From: Didemnitutus sp041906465
GTDB lineage: Bacteria; Verrucomicrobiota; Verrucomicrobiia; Opitutales; Opitutaceae
Direction of reading: 5' to 3'
DNA: 64,000 nucleotides
Assembly (NCBI GenBank): GCA_041906465.1
Contig: JAYRJE010000015.1
Coordinates: 1 to 64,000 of the forward strand
Below are positions 1-8,126 of the stretch, in pieces. The position numbers were made by a program, and so were the translations under genes. A model generated the notes under the pieces. The model saw only the letters and a program-made list of their open reading frames with translations. It did not search any database and was not told where the DNA came from. The stretch's first letter is position 1, and each line of letters opens with the position of its first letter.

Positions 1-212
1 AGCGCCTGGAGCACCTTCGCCTTCAGCAGTGTCTCCGGCGGGATCGAGGGTGCCCCCTTCGCCGCGTAGATCTCGTCGAAGTGCCCGCTCATCTCCCGCA
101 GCACCTCGTCGCACATCCGCTTGATCGAGCGGATCGGGTGATCCGCCGCGATCATCGTCTCCACGTTGATCAGACTCACGAAATTGGGTTGGGAGGGAAC
201 TTCGCCACGCAT
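1..212 (-). CDS. IS5-family transposase, N-terminal part
   Basis: The first 70 codons of a transposase on the minus strand, running off the left edge. The protein begins MRGEVPSQPNFVSLINVET and continues with DHPIR, a CDEVL segment and SIPPETLLKAKVLQA, the usual N-terminal layout of IS5/IS1182-type DDE transposases (DHPLR...RPSIPPE.LL.A.LLQ). An AGGGGGC stretch just upstream of the ATG at 212 serves as ribosome binding site. The catalytic DDE domain is outside the window, so activity cannot be judged. Confidence 0.75.
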   Translation of the reverse strand, partial: MRGEVPSQPNFVSLINVETMIAADHPIRSIKRMCDEVLREMSGHFDEIYAAKGAPSIPPETLLKAKVLQA

Positions 213-283
213 CTTGCCCCCTTCGACGCAACTCCCGCGCCAGACGTTCAAGCGAACGGGGAGTTTTTCAGCAGCCTGCTAAC
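1..283 (-). mobile_element. IS5-type insertion sequence, cut by the window edge
   Basis: This is the 5' end of an insertion sequence whose transposase is read on the minus strand. The outer end is probably near 261-283, where GAGTTTTTCAGCAGCCTGCT lies between the transposase start and the host porin; similar sequences recur at ends of IS5/IS1182-type elements (memory, not a search). The other end is outside the window, so terminal repeats and target duplication cannot be checked. Confidence 0.6.
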
Positions 284-403
284 AGGGGCCGCGAGTGCGG
301 GCGGATTTCTCCGGGGAAAATTTCAGAACGCCGCCCGGGTGCCGTTGAGAGGGGCAGCGACTTGCGCCTGCACGCGACTGTGCGACGCTGGTTGCGCCCC
401 GCT

Positions 404-1612
404 ATGCTCCTCCGTTCCACGATCACCGTCCTGACTCTCGCCGCACCGCTCGCGCTGTGCGCGCAATCCGCCTCCTCGACCGCCTCGCTCGAGGAGCGGC
501 TCAACGCCTTGGAGCAAAAGGTGCAGACGCTCTCGCGCGAGAACGCCGAGCTCCGCGACAAGCTCGGCGTGAAGAAGGACGGCGCGATGCCGGTGCTCGT
601 GAAACCGGCCGGCAAGGAGACGAGCTTGAGCGTGGGCGGGTTTTTGCAGGCGCAGGCGGAGTTCGGACGTGCGTCCGACCCGCGTTTCGCGAGTGGCGGG
701 GCGGCGGTGCGTGATCGGTTTTATTTTCGCCGCGCGCGCATCGCGGTGACGGGCGCATTCGCGGAGCATTTCGATTTCAAGGCCGAGCTCGATTTGCAGG
801 GCAACACGCTCGGCGCCTCGACGGGTAATCTCGCGCGGGCGAACGAGGTGTTCATCAACTGGAATCGCTACGAGGCGGCCAACGTGCGCTTCGGCCAGCT
901 GAAGCCCGCTTTCGGCGCCGAGGCCCTGGTGGGCGACACCAAGACGCTCGCGATCGAGCGCTCGCTCTCGAGCGATCGCCTCACCGACGGTCGCCAGATC
1001 GCCCTCGGCTTCGCGGGCACGTTCTTCGACAAGCAACTCGGTTACTATGCGACGGCTGGCAACGGCAACGGCGCCAACGTGAGCGCGAACGACAACTCGA
1101 AGTTTCAGAAAGCCGCGCGCGTCACGTGGTCGCCGGCGCTGCCGAAGACTGCGGGCAAGTTGACGCTCGGCGTCGACGGACTGTGGACGACGGACGCGGG
1201 CGTGGCGAAAAACGATTTCGGTTTTACGGGCAACTCCTTCACCGGCGACCGCGCGATGAGCGGTGTCGATGCGCAGTGGACGTGGCAGCGCCTCGATCTC
1301 AGCGCGGAATGGCTGCGCGGGACCTTTGAGCCGGCGAGCAAGACGCCGCGCGCCAAGCTGCGCGCGGAAGGCTGGCAGGCGACGGCAGCGTTTTTCCTCG
1401 TGCCCGCGAAGCTGCAGGCGGTGGTGCGCTACGATGCGTTCGATCCGAATACCGACCTCGGCGGGAACACGTATCACACGACGCTCTTCGGTTTGAATTA
1501 TCTGATCAAAGGCGACGACTTGCGGCTGATGATCGACTACCTCGACGGCCGCGTGCCCGGCGCGACCAACGACGGCGGGCGACTGCTCACGCGTTTGCAG
1601 GTGGTGTTCTGA
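404..1612 (+). CDS. OprP/OprO-like outer-membrane porin
   Basis: A 402-residue beta-barrel porin of the phosphate-selective porin O/P family. I start it at the ATG at 404 because MLLRSTITVLTLAAPLALCA is a good signal peptide; the frame is open a little further upstream. After cleavage comes a short coiled coil (LEERLNALEQKVQTL) of the kind that trimerises such porins, then the barrel with RFYFRRARI and RFGQLKPAFG, both typical of the family. The chain ends in phenylalanine (LQVVF), as BAM substrates do. Substrate is unknown; phosphate or another anion is the family expectation. It stands alone between the IS end and the split tRNA. Confidence 0.85.
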   Translation: MLLRSTITVLTLAAPLALCAQSASSTASLEERLNALEQKVQTLSRENAELRDKLGVKKDGAMPVLVKPAGKETSLSVGGFLQAQAEFGRASDPRFASGGAAVRDRFYFRRARIAVTGAFAEHFDFKAELDLQGNTLGASTGNLARANEVFINWNRYEAANVRFGQLKPAFGAEALVGDTKTLAIERSLSSDRLTDGRQIALGFAGTFFDKQLGYYATAGNGNGANVSANDNSKFQKAARVTWSPALPKTAGKLTLGVDGLWTTDAGVAKNDFGFTGNSFTGDRAMSGVDAQWTWQRLDLSAEWLRGTFEPASKTPRAKLRAEGWQATAAFFLVPAKLQAVVRYDAFDPNTDLGGNTYHTTLFGLNYLIKGDDLRLMIDYLDGRVPGATNDGGRLLTRLQVVF

Positions 1613-1685
1613 CGGACCGCGCGGGTGCCGGGAGAGCGGCTTCGGGCTCGCGTTGGCGGGCCGGGCGCGCATTTAAGGACACGGC

Positions 1686-1728
1686 GCCCGGGTGGCGGAA
1701 TGGTAGACGCTGCGGACTTAAAATCTGC
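1686..1728 (+). pseudogene. tRNA-Leu(UAA), host 5' half (attL)
   Basis: The 5' half of the host tRNA-Leu: acceptor GCCCGGG (1686-1692), D arm (1695-1710), anticodon 5' stem GCGGA (1712-1716) and loop CTTAAAA (1717-1723, anticodon UAA). From about 1726 the sequence stops matching a tRNA: TCTGC still pairs weakly, but no T arm or 3' acceptor follows. The matching 3' half is at 24795-24850. The gene was split by integration of the element between them. Confidence 0.9.
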
Positions 1729-2048
1729 AAGCTCCTCTCCAGAAATTCGAGCGCCACGTCACGCTACGCCGCTGATCGTCAGTGGCATGCGAGATAAATT
1801 CTTCGCGAGTGCGAAATCGCCAGAATGCCATCTTGGCCACATCTTGGCCACTTTATCGGACTTCCTACACAAAGCGGACATCGAGGACATTTTTCAAATT
1901 TCCGCCTCAGGGCATTAACCCGTTTTGGAGCGAGGTGCGCAATGACTTTTCAGTTGGCCGGCGCGTCGCACGTGGTCTCGCCCCTACGCCCTATGCGAAT
2001 AAATTTTCGAATCGCCTCACCGTGACAGCGGGTGAGCCTGCCGGCGCT
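1729..2048. other. left-end non-coding region of the element
   Basis: I see no convincing gene here. The phosphatase frame stays open back to 1782, but that part has no family resemblance and covers integrase-site repeats. The stretch holds the doubled ATCTTGGCCAC repeat (1830-1851) and AAGCGGACAT (1872-1881). A TTCGAGC at about 1746-1752 may be a decayed T loop. Confidence 0.6.
1830..1881. promoter_or_regulatory. putative left integrase arm-site cluster
   Basis: Two head-to-tail copies of ATCTTGGCCAC (1830-1851) followed by TTT form a 25-bp block that recurs exactly at 24620-24644 by the right end. AAGCGGACAT at 1872-1881 recurs at 24734-24743 and 24755-24764. Repeats shared only by the two ends of an integrase-driven element are most simply arm-type binding sites for integrase or its excision factor. 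Confidence 0.5.
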
Positions 2049-3584
2049 GTGATCCTCCTATCAAAACGAAAAGCCCTTTGGCTGTGCTGCTGTATCTGTG
2101 GCGTGCTGCTGGCAGTCGGTGCCGACAGAAGCCCCACGCGTCGCCTCCTCATTTTGCACACCAATGATATTCACGATCATGTGCGGGCGGGTGAGAATGG
2201 GATCGGAGGGTTGGCATTCATCGCTGGTGCCGTGCGCCAGATTCGGCAGGAACGCGGGGGAGTTCTTGTCTTGGATGCAGGAGACGCCACCGAAAAAGGC
2301 GACCTGGTCGCCGCGCGCACCGACGGGATGATCACGTTTGAGGCGATGCGTTTCGTTGGCTATGATGGTGTCACTCTCGGCAATCACGACTTGGTGGGGA
2401 ACCCCCGCGAGTTGCTCGCCAAATACGAATCAGCCCTCGGCCAGAGATTTCTGTGTGCCAATCTGCTTGGATCGGACGGTCTCGCCGTTTTCGAATCGAG
2501 TCGCCTCATTGAGGTAAACGGCATTCGCGTGGGTGTGGTGGGGTTAACGTTGGCCGCACGCGAGGGCGGCAAGCAACTGGGAGTGCTCGATCTCAAGCGC
2601 TCTGGAGCCGAGCTGCGCCGCCAGGCGCTGCTCCTACGAGAAAAAGGAGCGGATCTCGTCGTTGCGCTCTGCCACGAGGGCTCGCGCGACTGCGCAGAGT
2701 TGGCGGCTGCGGCACCGGAAGTCGCGGTCTTCGTCTCCGGACACACGCACGAGGTCTTGCAAGCTCCGATCATCGTGCCAGCGACCGGAGCCATTGTGGT
2801 GCAGGCGGGCTGTTACGCTCGCTGGCTCGGCTGGCTAGAACTCGAGGTCGACGCGCAAGGCCGGGTGCTGACTCACCGTGGGAAACTGATTCCGCTGCGG
2901 CATGCCGAATTCGCGGCGAACGACGCCGTCGTAGAACTCGTGAGCGAGCGAGAAAAAGAGTTGGCGTCGGAAGCGGCTCGACCGCTGATGAGGAACTTGT
3001 CGCCGATCGGGGAGGGTGCGGTCGGGCAACTTGCCGCAGAGGCGGTTAGGCGCGCCAGTGGAGCCGATATTGCCTTCTGCACGCCCTCGCAACTGGTGCG
3101 CGATGGTCTTTCTGCCGGGATGCTCGACTACAATTCCGTTTACAAGTCGGTCGGTCTGCTCGGCCGCAATGTGATCGAAGTCGAGATGAGCGGAGCGGAG
3201 ATCGCGGGTTATTTTTCTGCGATGCAGACACTGCAGAATGAGATGCCTGAATGGGCCGGCTTCCGCGTTCGGCGCGTCGAGGGCGTTCCGAAACCGCAAC
3301 TCGTGCCCGAGATTTCGGCCTCCCGCCGCTACCGCGTGGCTCTGCCGCTTCGGGAGTGGGAACAACGGGTGATGCGTCTCGCGCGAGCGAAACGCGATGT
3401 GCCCGGCGACGCGCTGGGAGCTATAGCGCGGACCCCGCCGCTGCGGCTGACTAAGCTCGGGTTGAGCGTTCCCGAAGCGCTTTTCGTCTTCCTGCGTCAG
3501 GAGACAGCGGGTCGTTCGGCTCAGGCTTTCCTCGCCGAACTCACTCAGCAGCGAGAGGCGCCGATCTCTGCCACCTCTCGCTGA
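2049..3584 (+). CDS. secreted 5'-nucleotidase/UshA-type phosphatase
   Basis: A 511-residue two-domain phosphoesterase. The N-terminal metallophosphatase domain shows the metal and catalytic motifs in order: LHTNDIHDH, DAGDATEKGD, LGNHDLVG, LCHEG and SGHTHEV. The C-terminal half matches the substrate-binding domain of 5'-nucleotidases. The GTG at 2049 is preferred because it opens directly on a hydrophobic signal segment (KALWLCCCICGVLLAVGA) with GGGTGAG upstream; the frame extends to 1782 but that part has no family features. Expected activity is release of phosphate from nucleotides or other phosphate esters outside the cytoplasm. It is convergent with the SorC regulator and may process phosphorylated products of this locus (inference). 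Confidence 0.8.
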   Translation: MILLSKRKALWLCCCICGVLLAVGADRSPTRRLLILHTNDIHDHVRAGENGIGGLAFIAGAVRQIRQERGGVLVLDAGDATEKGDLVAARTDGMITFEAMRFVGYDGVTLGNHDLVGNPRELLAKYESALGQRFLCANLLGSDGLAVFESSRLIEVNGIRVGVVGLTLAAREGGKQLGVLDLKRSGAELRRQALLLREKGADLVVALCHEGSRDCAELAAAAPEVAVFVSGHTHEVLQAPIIVPATGAIVVQAGCYARWLGWLELEVDAQGRVLTHRGKLIPLRHAEFAANDAVVELVSEREKELASEAARPLMRNLSPIGEGAVGQLAAEAVRRASGADIAFCTPSQLVRDGLSAGMLDYNSVYKSVGLLGRNVIEVEMSGAEIAGYFSAMQTLQNEMPEWAGFRVRRVEGVPKPQLVPEISASRRYRVALPLREWEQRVMRLARAKRDVPGDALGAIARTPPLRLTKLGLSVPEALFVFLRQETAGRSAQAFLAELTQQREAPISATSR

Positions 3585-3611
3585 GACAAACCTTCCTCTT
3601 GGCTTTACCGT

Positions 3612-3639
3612 CCTGACGGAGATCGCCCACTCCGTCAGG
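3612..3639. terminator. hairpin between convergent genes
   Basis: CCTGACGGA (3612-3620) and TCCGTCAGG (3631-3639) form a perfect 9-bp stem with a 10-nt loop. A second smaller hairpin (GTGGAC/GTCCAC) follows near 3647-3665. They sit between the convergent ends of the phosphatase and the regulator. There is no strong U tract, so termination is inferred from position. Confidence 0.5.
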
Positions 3640-3693
3640 CGGCGAGGTGGACGAAACACGTCCACTTCGGTGGGCAAGCAAAGGGGCGAGTCG

Positions 3694-4680
3694 TTACGGC
3701 AGAGCCAACAGCGCCTTCGCGCCTCGGTCGTCGATTAGGAGCGAGCGCAGCAGCCCGCCGCGAAGGGCGGCGGCCACGGCGGGTGCGCGGTCGGCTCCAG
3801 CAGCGACGCCGACCACCTGCGGTATCTTCCGGAGAAAATCGAGTTCGATGCTGATGCAGCGGTCGCGCCAGCGCGAGCGGCACTCGCGTCCTTCCTTGTC
3901 GAAGAACCGCCCGCAAATCTCTCCGACCGCGCCCGCCTCGCGCAGTTGCGCGACTTCTGAAGCGGTGAACACCCCGCGATCGACATAGACGGAGCGGGCC
4001 AGTCCGCCAACGCCGACGATCGCGGCATCGGCCTTCTTCAGCCTCTGCCAGACCGAGCGGATCTGATCGGAAGCCAGAAATGAATCCCGCGTGCGCTTGT
4101 CGGCCGCATAGGCGGGCGTGCTCAGCGTCATGAACTCGCCACCCCAGCGCTTCACGATCGAGCGGCCGTTCTCGAGGGCGTCGACGGCCGAGATGTTAGA
4201 GTCGATGCTGCCCATCGCCTGAAGCACAGTGAGGCGGCGGTTGCCCCCGCCGCGGAAACGCTGCACGACATCCGCGACGCTGCGTCCGCCTCCGACGGCG
4301 AGCGAGCCGCTCGTCGGCAGCAGGGCCATCACCGCCGGCGCACCGAAATGGCCGACAGTCTGCCGGGCGATCTCGCCGCCGTCGTCGTCGCCCGCGACCT
4401 TAATCACCGTGGCGTGAGTGATTCCGAAGCGGCTGCAGATCTTGTGCTCAAGTTGCGGATCGCGCGCCTCGTATTGTTCCACGCTGATGCGCACGATGCC
4501 GCGCTCCAGTGCGCTGACGAGTAAGCGCGAGACTTTGGCCTGCGATACCCGCACGAGCCGCGCCACCTCGGCCTGGCCCAGTCCGTCGACATGGTAAAGA
4601 GTCGCGGCCATCCGCAGAAGGTCGTCGGAGTAGTCGGGTTTGCGGGGCATGCGCGAGGGCAAAGTGCGAAAGGAGACCAT
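3694..4680 (-). CDS. SorC-family transcriptional regulator
   Basis: A 328-residue regulator. Residues about 15-65 form a helix-turn-helix (GLGQAEVARLVRVSQAKVSRLL). The rest is the SorC sugar-phosphate-binding domain, with LAVGGGRSVADVV, the VGVGGLARS segment and the family signature GAVGEICGRFFDKEGRE. SorC regulators (for example CggR and DeoR of Bacillus) usually sense phosphorylated sugars or triose phosphates, which fits a locus producing glycerol-3-phosphate and DHAP. It is divergent from the TonB receptor and probably controls that promoter. A second Met (residue 11, MPRKPDYSD) is an equally likely start. Confidence 0.85.
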   Translation of the reverse strand: MVSFRTLPSRMPRKPDYSDDLLRMAATLYHVDGLGQAEVARLVRVSQAKVSRLLVSALERGIVRISVEQYEARDPQLEHKICSRFGITHATVIKVAGDDDGGEIARQTVGHFGAPAVMALLPTSGSLAVGGGRSVADVVQRFRGGGNRRLTVLQAMGSIDSNISAVDALENGRSIVKRWGGEFMTLSTPAYAADKRTRDSFLASDQIRSVWQRLKKADAAIVGVGGLARSVYVDRGVFTASEVAQLREAGAVGEICGRFFDKEGRECRSRWRDRCISIELDFLRKIPQVVGVAAGADRAPAVAAALRGGLLRSLLIDDRGAKALLALP

Positions 4681-4770
4681 AATGTCACGTCTATGTTACG
4701 TAATAAATATGCGTATAAACGTTTTTCTCGCAAAATCTCCGCGCCTTGGTGGCCTCCGGGTCCGTTGCTT
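4681..4770. promoter_or_regulatory. divergent promoter/operator region, SorC regulator and TonB receptor
   Basis: An AT-rich 90-bp gap in GC-rich surroundings, between divergent starts. It holds two perfect 8-bp palindromes 21 bp apart, TTACGTAA (4696-4703) and AAACGTTT (4717-4724). These are the best candidates for the SorC operator. No clear -35/-10 pair could be fixed by eye. Confidence 0.45.
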
Positions 4771-7700
4771 ATGAAAACCCCCTGCGCTTGCGCTGTTCTG
4801 CTCCCACTCGCCCTGACCCTGTCTGCTCTCGCTCAAAGCACCACCCCGCCGGGCCGTCCGGACGCGGTGCCGCCGAAGGATGAGGTTGTCCAACTGGAGG
4901 CCTTCACCGTCACCGGCTCGAACATCCGGCGCGTTGACGCCGAGACGGCGGTGCCCGTGACCGTCGTCGATGCCGCCGAACTCGATGCGCGCGGAGCGTC
5001 CACGATGGCCGACTTCGTGGAGACGCTGGGCATGGCAGAGATTTCCGGCGTGACCGAGATCGCGAGTGGTGCGCAGGCCGCGAAGGGCGACGCCGCCTTG
5101 GTCGATTTGCGCGGTCTTGGGTCCGGAAGCTCCTTGGTCTTGATCAATGGGCGCCGCATGGCGCCCCACGCGATCTCCATGGCGGAGAATGGCGTTCCGG
5201 CCCTCGCGCCCAACCTAAACGCCATCCCGCGTGCGCTCATCAGCCGCATCGAAGTGCTCCGCGACGGTGCCTCCGCCATCTACGGTGCGGACGCGGCCGC
5301 AGGCGTGATCAACAACCTCGTGTCCCGCACCTTCGTCGGGCGAGGAGTCACCCTGCGGATGTCCGACACCCAGCACGGTGGCGCGGGTGAGGTGAACCTG
5401 ACGGCCTACGACAGCTTCAAGCGGGGAGACACGCACCTGGCGGTTTCCTTCGACCATTTCCGGCGCGACGGCCTCGCCTCTCGGGACCGGAGTTTCTCCC
5501 GCAATGACGACCAACGGCTGAATCGCGCGCTGCCTGCGCCGTGGAACGGCCAACCCGTCACTGTGACCAACCCTGACGGCTCCACGACTGTCGTCCGCGA
5601 CAACGACTTCGCCAACACCAGCGCGATCAACCAGTGGGGCCAGTGGCAGCGAGGCTTCATTCAGCCGGATTATCTCACCTTTATCGGCTCCCGCCCGACG
5701 GGAAACGTCGGCATCACCACCAGCACCACGCCTCCGGCCGGCGTGGCCACCATGTCGAACGCCGGCATGTTCTACCTCGTCCCCACGGTGGACGGCGGCG
5801 TGAACTTCAAGCAGACCGCGCCTTCGAAGAACATCGACAGCCCGGAAAACCTGACCTTCGCCAACGGCAACGACTGGCGCATGCTCATCCCGAACACGCA
5901 GCGCACGCAGGTCGCCGCGTTTCTCGACCGCGACCTCAAGAACGGGCTCAGCCTCTTCGGCGATTTCCTCTTCTATCACGCCCATAGCACCGGCCGTCGT
6001 CCTGGCGCCGACTTCAAGAACTCCGGTGACCCCGGCATCTACATGCCGGCTTCGAATCCCTACAACCCCTTCGGCGTGCGCTTTTATCACCCGACCGGTC
6101 TGCCCAACGCCGACGGCACGCCGCGGCTGGTCGGCACGCCGGCTGATGTCTCCCTCTGGAACGGCGTGTCCAACGGGATGAACACCAATCCCTATCTCGG
6201 CATCCGTCCGCGCGAGTATGATGTCGACAGCTATGCCTGGCGGGCTCTCGCCGGCCTGCGCGGCCGCTTCGGCCAATCTTGGGAATGGGAATCCGGCATC
6301 ATGGCGGCCGGCTCCTACACGAAGGAGCTGGAGCACTACATGATCCGCGAATCGCGTTTGCGCCTCGCCCTCCTGCGCACCGACGCCACGGCCTACAATC
6401 CCTTCCCGGTCACCTTCAAGATCGTCAACAACCAGATTGTCGTGGACAAGCTCTACGACAATCCGGCTTCCGTCATCGAGCCCCTCTACGACGACGAAGA
6501 CCGACTCGGCCGCGCCGGTGTGTTCGTGTGGGACGCCAAAGCCAACGGCCGACTTATGCGACTCTTCCAAGGCGGGGAGATCGGTGTCGCCGCCGGCACG
6601 GAGGTGCGCTACGAAACTTATTCCGACAAGCGCAGCGCTTTCGTCGGGCTGAATCCCCCAGGCTCGGGCGCGCAGTTCCCCATCCTCCGCGAGGACGACA
6701 ACGACATCGTCAATCTTAGCGCCAACGTGCCTATCGACGCGAAGCAGTGGGTTTACGCCGCCTACGCGGAGGTGGCGCTGCCCTTCATCGTCCCCGAGAA
6801 CAAGATCCCGCTCGTGCGCTCCCTTGAGCTCACCGGCGCCGGCCGCTACGAGTATTTCTCCATCTTCGGCCGCACTGCCAAGCCCAAGGTCAGCCTCCTG
6901 TGGTCACCGCTGGAATGGCTGAAGTTGCGGGCATCCGTTGCCGAGTCCTTCCGCGCGCCCAATCTCGTGCAGACCAACACCGCGTCGCTCTCCCGCCGCA
7001 TCGACTCGGAGGATCCCTACCGCTTCGAAGCCACGCGGCTCAGCTCCGACGACACCCAGCGCCGGCTTGTGTATCGCCGCGGCAACGACGCTCTCATCCC
7101 CGAGGAAGCGCGCTCGACGGTCGCCGGTCTGGTGCTCGACGTGCCCAAGCTCCGCGGGCTGTCGGTCACTTTCGACTACTTCAAGATCGATCAGGACAAT
7201 GTCATCGAAAACGTCGGTGCGCAGAACGTCCTCGATAAGGACGAGACGCTGCTGATCCTTGCTACCCAGGCCAAGTTAGCTTCCGGCACGCCGATCGACC
7301 AGATCGACCTCGGCTCCGGCACCGCAGGCTACTTGGGCAATCCCAAGGTCACCCGTCTCCCGGTCACGTCTGCCGATCGCGCGGCCTTTGCCGCCTACAA
7401 CGCCAATCCCGCCAACACGGTGAAGCGCGCTGTTGTCGGCGAGTTCGTCAGCCTCGTCGACGACTATATCAATCTGAGCGGCCGCCGCATCCAGGGCTAC
7501 GAGATCGGCCTCCAATACCGCTTTCCCAAGCAGCGCTTCGGCCAGTTCAACCTCCGCGCCGACACCACGCGCTACGTGATGCGAACTAGTCAGAGCGAAG
7601 CGGGCGCTGTCTGGCTCGACGAACTCGGCCGCAACGGCCGCGCAAAGTGGCGCGCGTCGGCCAGCCTCAACTGGCGTCTCGCGGCTTGGTCGGCTGGCTG

Positions 7701-8040
7701 GTTCACGAGCTACTTCGGCGGCTTCGTCGATACTTCCGCGGCCACCACCGAGGCCGTCTATAATGCCCTCGGAAAACCGGGCTACATTGCCGCCTTCAAC
7801 GACAATGGCATCGCGCGCTACCTGCTCAAGGTCGAGCCCTACATCCAGCACAACGCTTGGCTCAGTTACCGCTTCAAGGCCAGCCAGCACCGCTGGCTGA
7901 AGGATGTCTCGGTGCGCGTGGGCGTGAACAACGTCTTCGACACCGAGCCTCCGTTGGCCGACGAAGGGTTCGGCTTCTTCACCGGCTCGGCGAACCCGCG
8001 CGGACGCCAGTTCTCCTTGGAACTGGCCCGGAAGTTCTAG
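4771..8040 (+). CDS. TonB-dependent outer-membrane receptor
   Basis: A 1089-residue receptor. The ATG at 4771 gives a signal peptide (MKTPCACAVLLPLALTLSALA); the frame is open to 4591 but that part overlaps the regulator. A TonB-box-like segment (VVQLEAFTVTGSNIRR) leads into the plug domain with VDLRGLGSGSSLVLINGRRM and IEVLRDGASAIYGADAAAGV, followed by a 22-strand-type barrel ending in LELARKF with the terminal Phe needed for assembly. No SusD partner is present, so this is a stand-alone TBDT. As first gene of the rightward set (glpD, sulfatase, glpT, glpQ) it is the likely entry port for the substrate. Confidence 0.9.
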   Translation: MKTPCACAVLLPLALTLSALAQSTTPPGRPDAVPPKDEVVQLEAFTVTGSNIRRVDAETAVPVTVVDAAELDARGASTMADFVETLGMAEISGVTEIASGAQAAKGDAALVDLRGLGSGSSLVLINGRRMAPHAISMAENGVPALAPNLNAIPRALISRIEVLRDGASAIYGADAAAGVINNLVSRTFVGRGVTLRMSDTQHGGAGEVNLTAYDSFKRGDTHLAVSFDHFRRDGLASRDRSFSRNDDQRLNRALPAPWNGQPVTVTNPDGSTTVVRDNDFANTSAINQWGQWQRGFIQPDYLTFIGSRPTGNVGITTSTTPPAGVATMSNAGMFYLVPTVDGGVNFKQTAPSKNIDSPENLTFANGNDWRMLIPNTQRTQVAAFLDRDLKNGLSLFGDFLFYHAHSTGRRPGADFKNSGDPGIYMPASNPYNPFGVRFYHPTGLPNADGTPRLVGTPADVSLWNGVSNGMNTNPYLGIRPREYDVDSYAWRALAGLRGRFGQSWEWESGIMAAGSYTKELEHYMIRESRLRLALLRTDATAYNPFPVTFKIVNNQIVVDKLYDNPASVIEPLYDDEDRLGRAGVFVWDAKANGRLMRLFQGGEIGVAAGTEVRYETYSDKRSAFVGLNPPGSGAQFPILREDDNDIVNLSANVPIDAKQWVYAAYAEVALPFIVPENKIPLVRSLELTGAGRYEYFSIFGRTAKPKVSLLWSPLEWLKLRASVAESFRAPNLVQTNTASLSRRIDSEDPYRFEATRLSSDDTQRRLVYRRGNDALIPEEARSTVAGLVLDVPKLRGLSVTFDYFKIDQDNVIENVGAQNVLDKDETLLILATQAKLASGTPIDQIDLGSGTAGYLGNPKVTRLPVTSADRAAFAAYNANPANTVKRAVVGEFVSLVDDYINLSGRRIQGYEIGLQYRFPKQRFGQFNLRADTTRYVMRTSQSEAGAVWLDELGRNGRAKWRASASLNWRLAAWSAGWFTSYFGGFVDTSAATTEAVYNALGKPGYIAAFNDNGIARYLLKVEPYIQHNAWLSYRFKASQHRWLKDVSVRVGVNNVFDTEPPLADEGFGFFTGSANPRGRQFSLELARKF

Positions 8041-8126
8041 GTCCGGCGCGATCCGCCATTGAGCTCCTCCCTTTGCCGCCATCCGGCCGAGGGACGAGCT
8101 AACTGAGCCCCAAACTTGTCATCTAG

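Noticed and set aside
1782..2048. N-terminal extension of the 5'-nucleotidase
   Set aside because: The frame is open, but the extension spans the repeats shared with the right end of the element and would put a signal peptide ~90 residues inside the protein.
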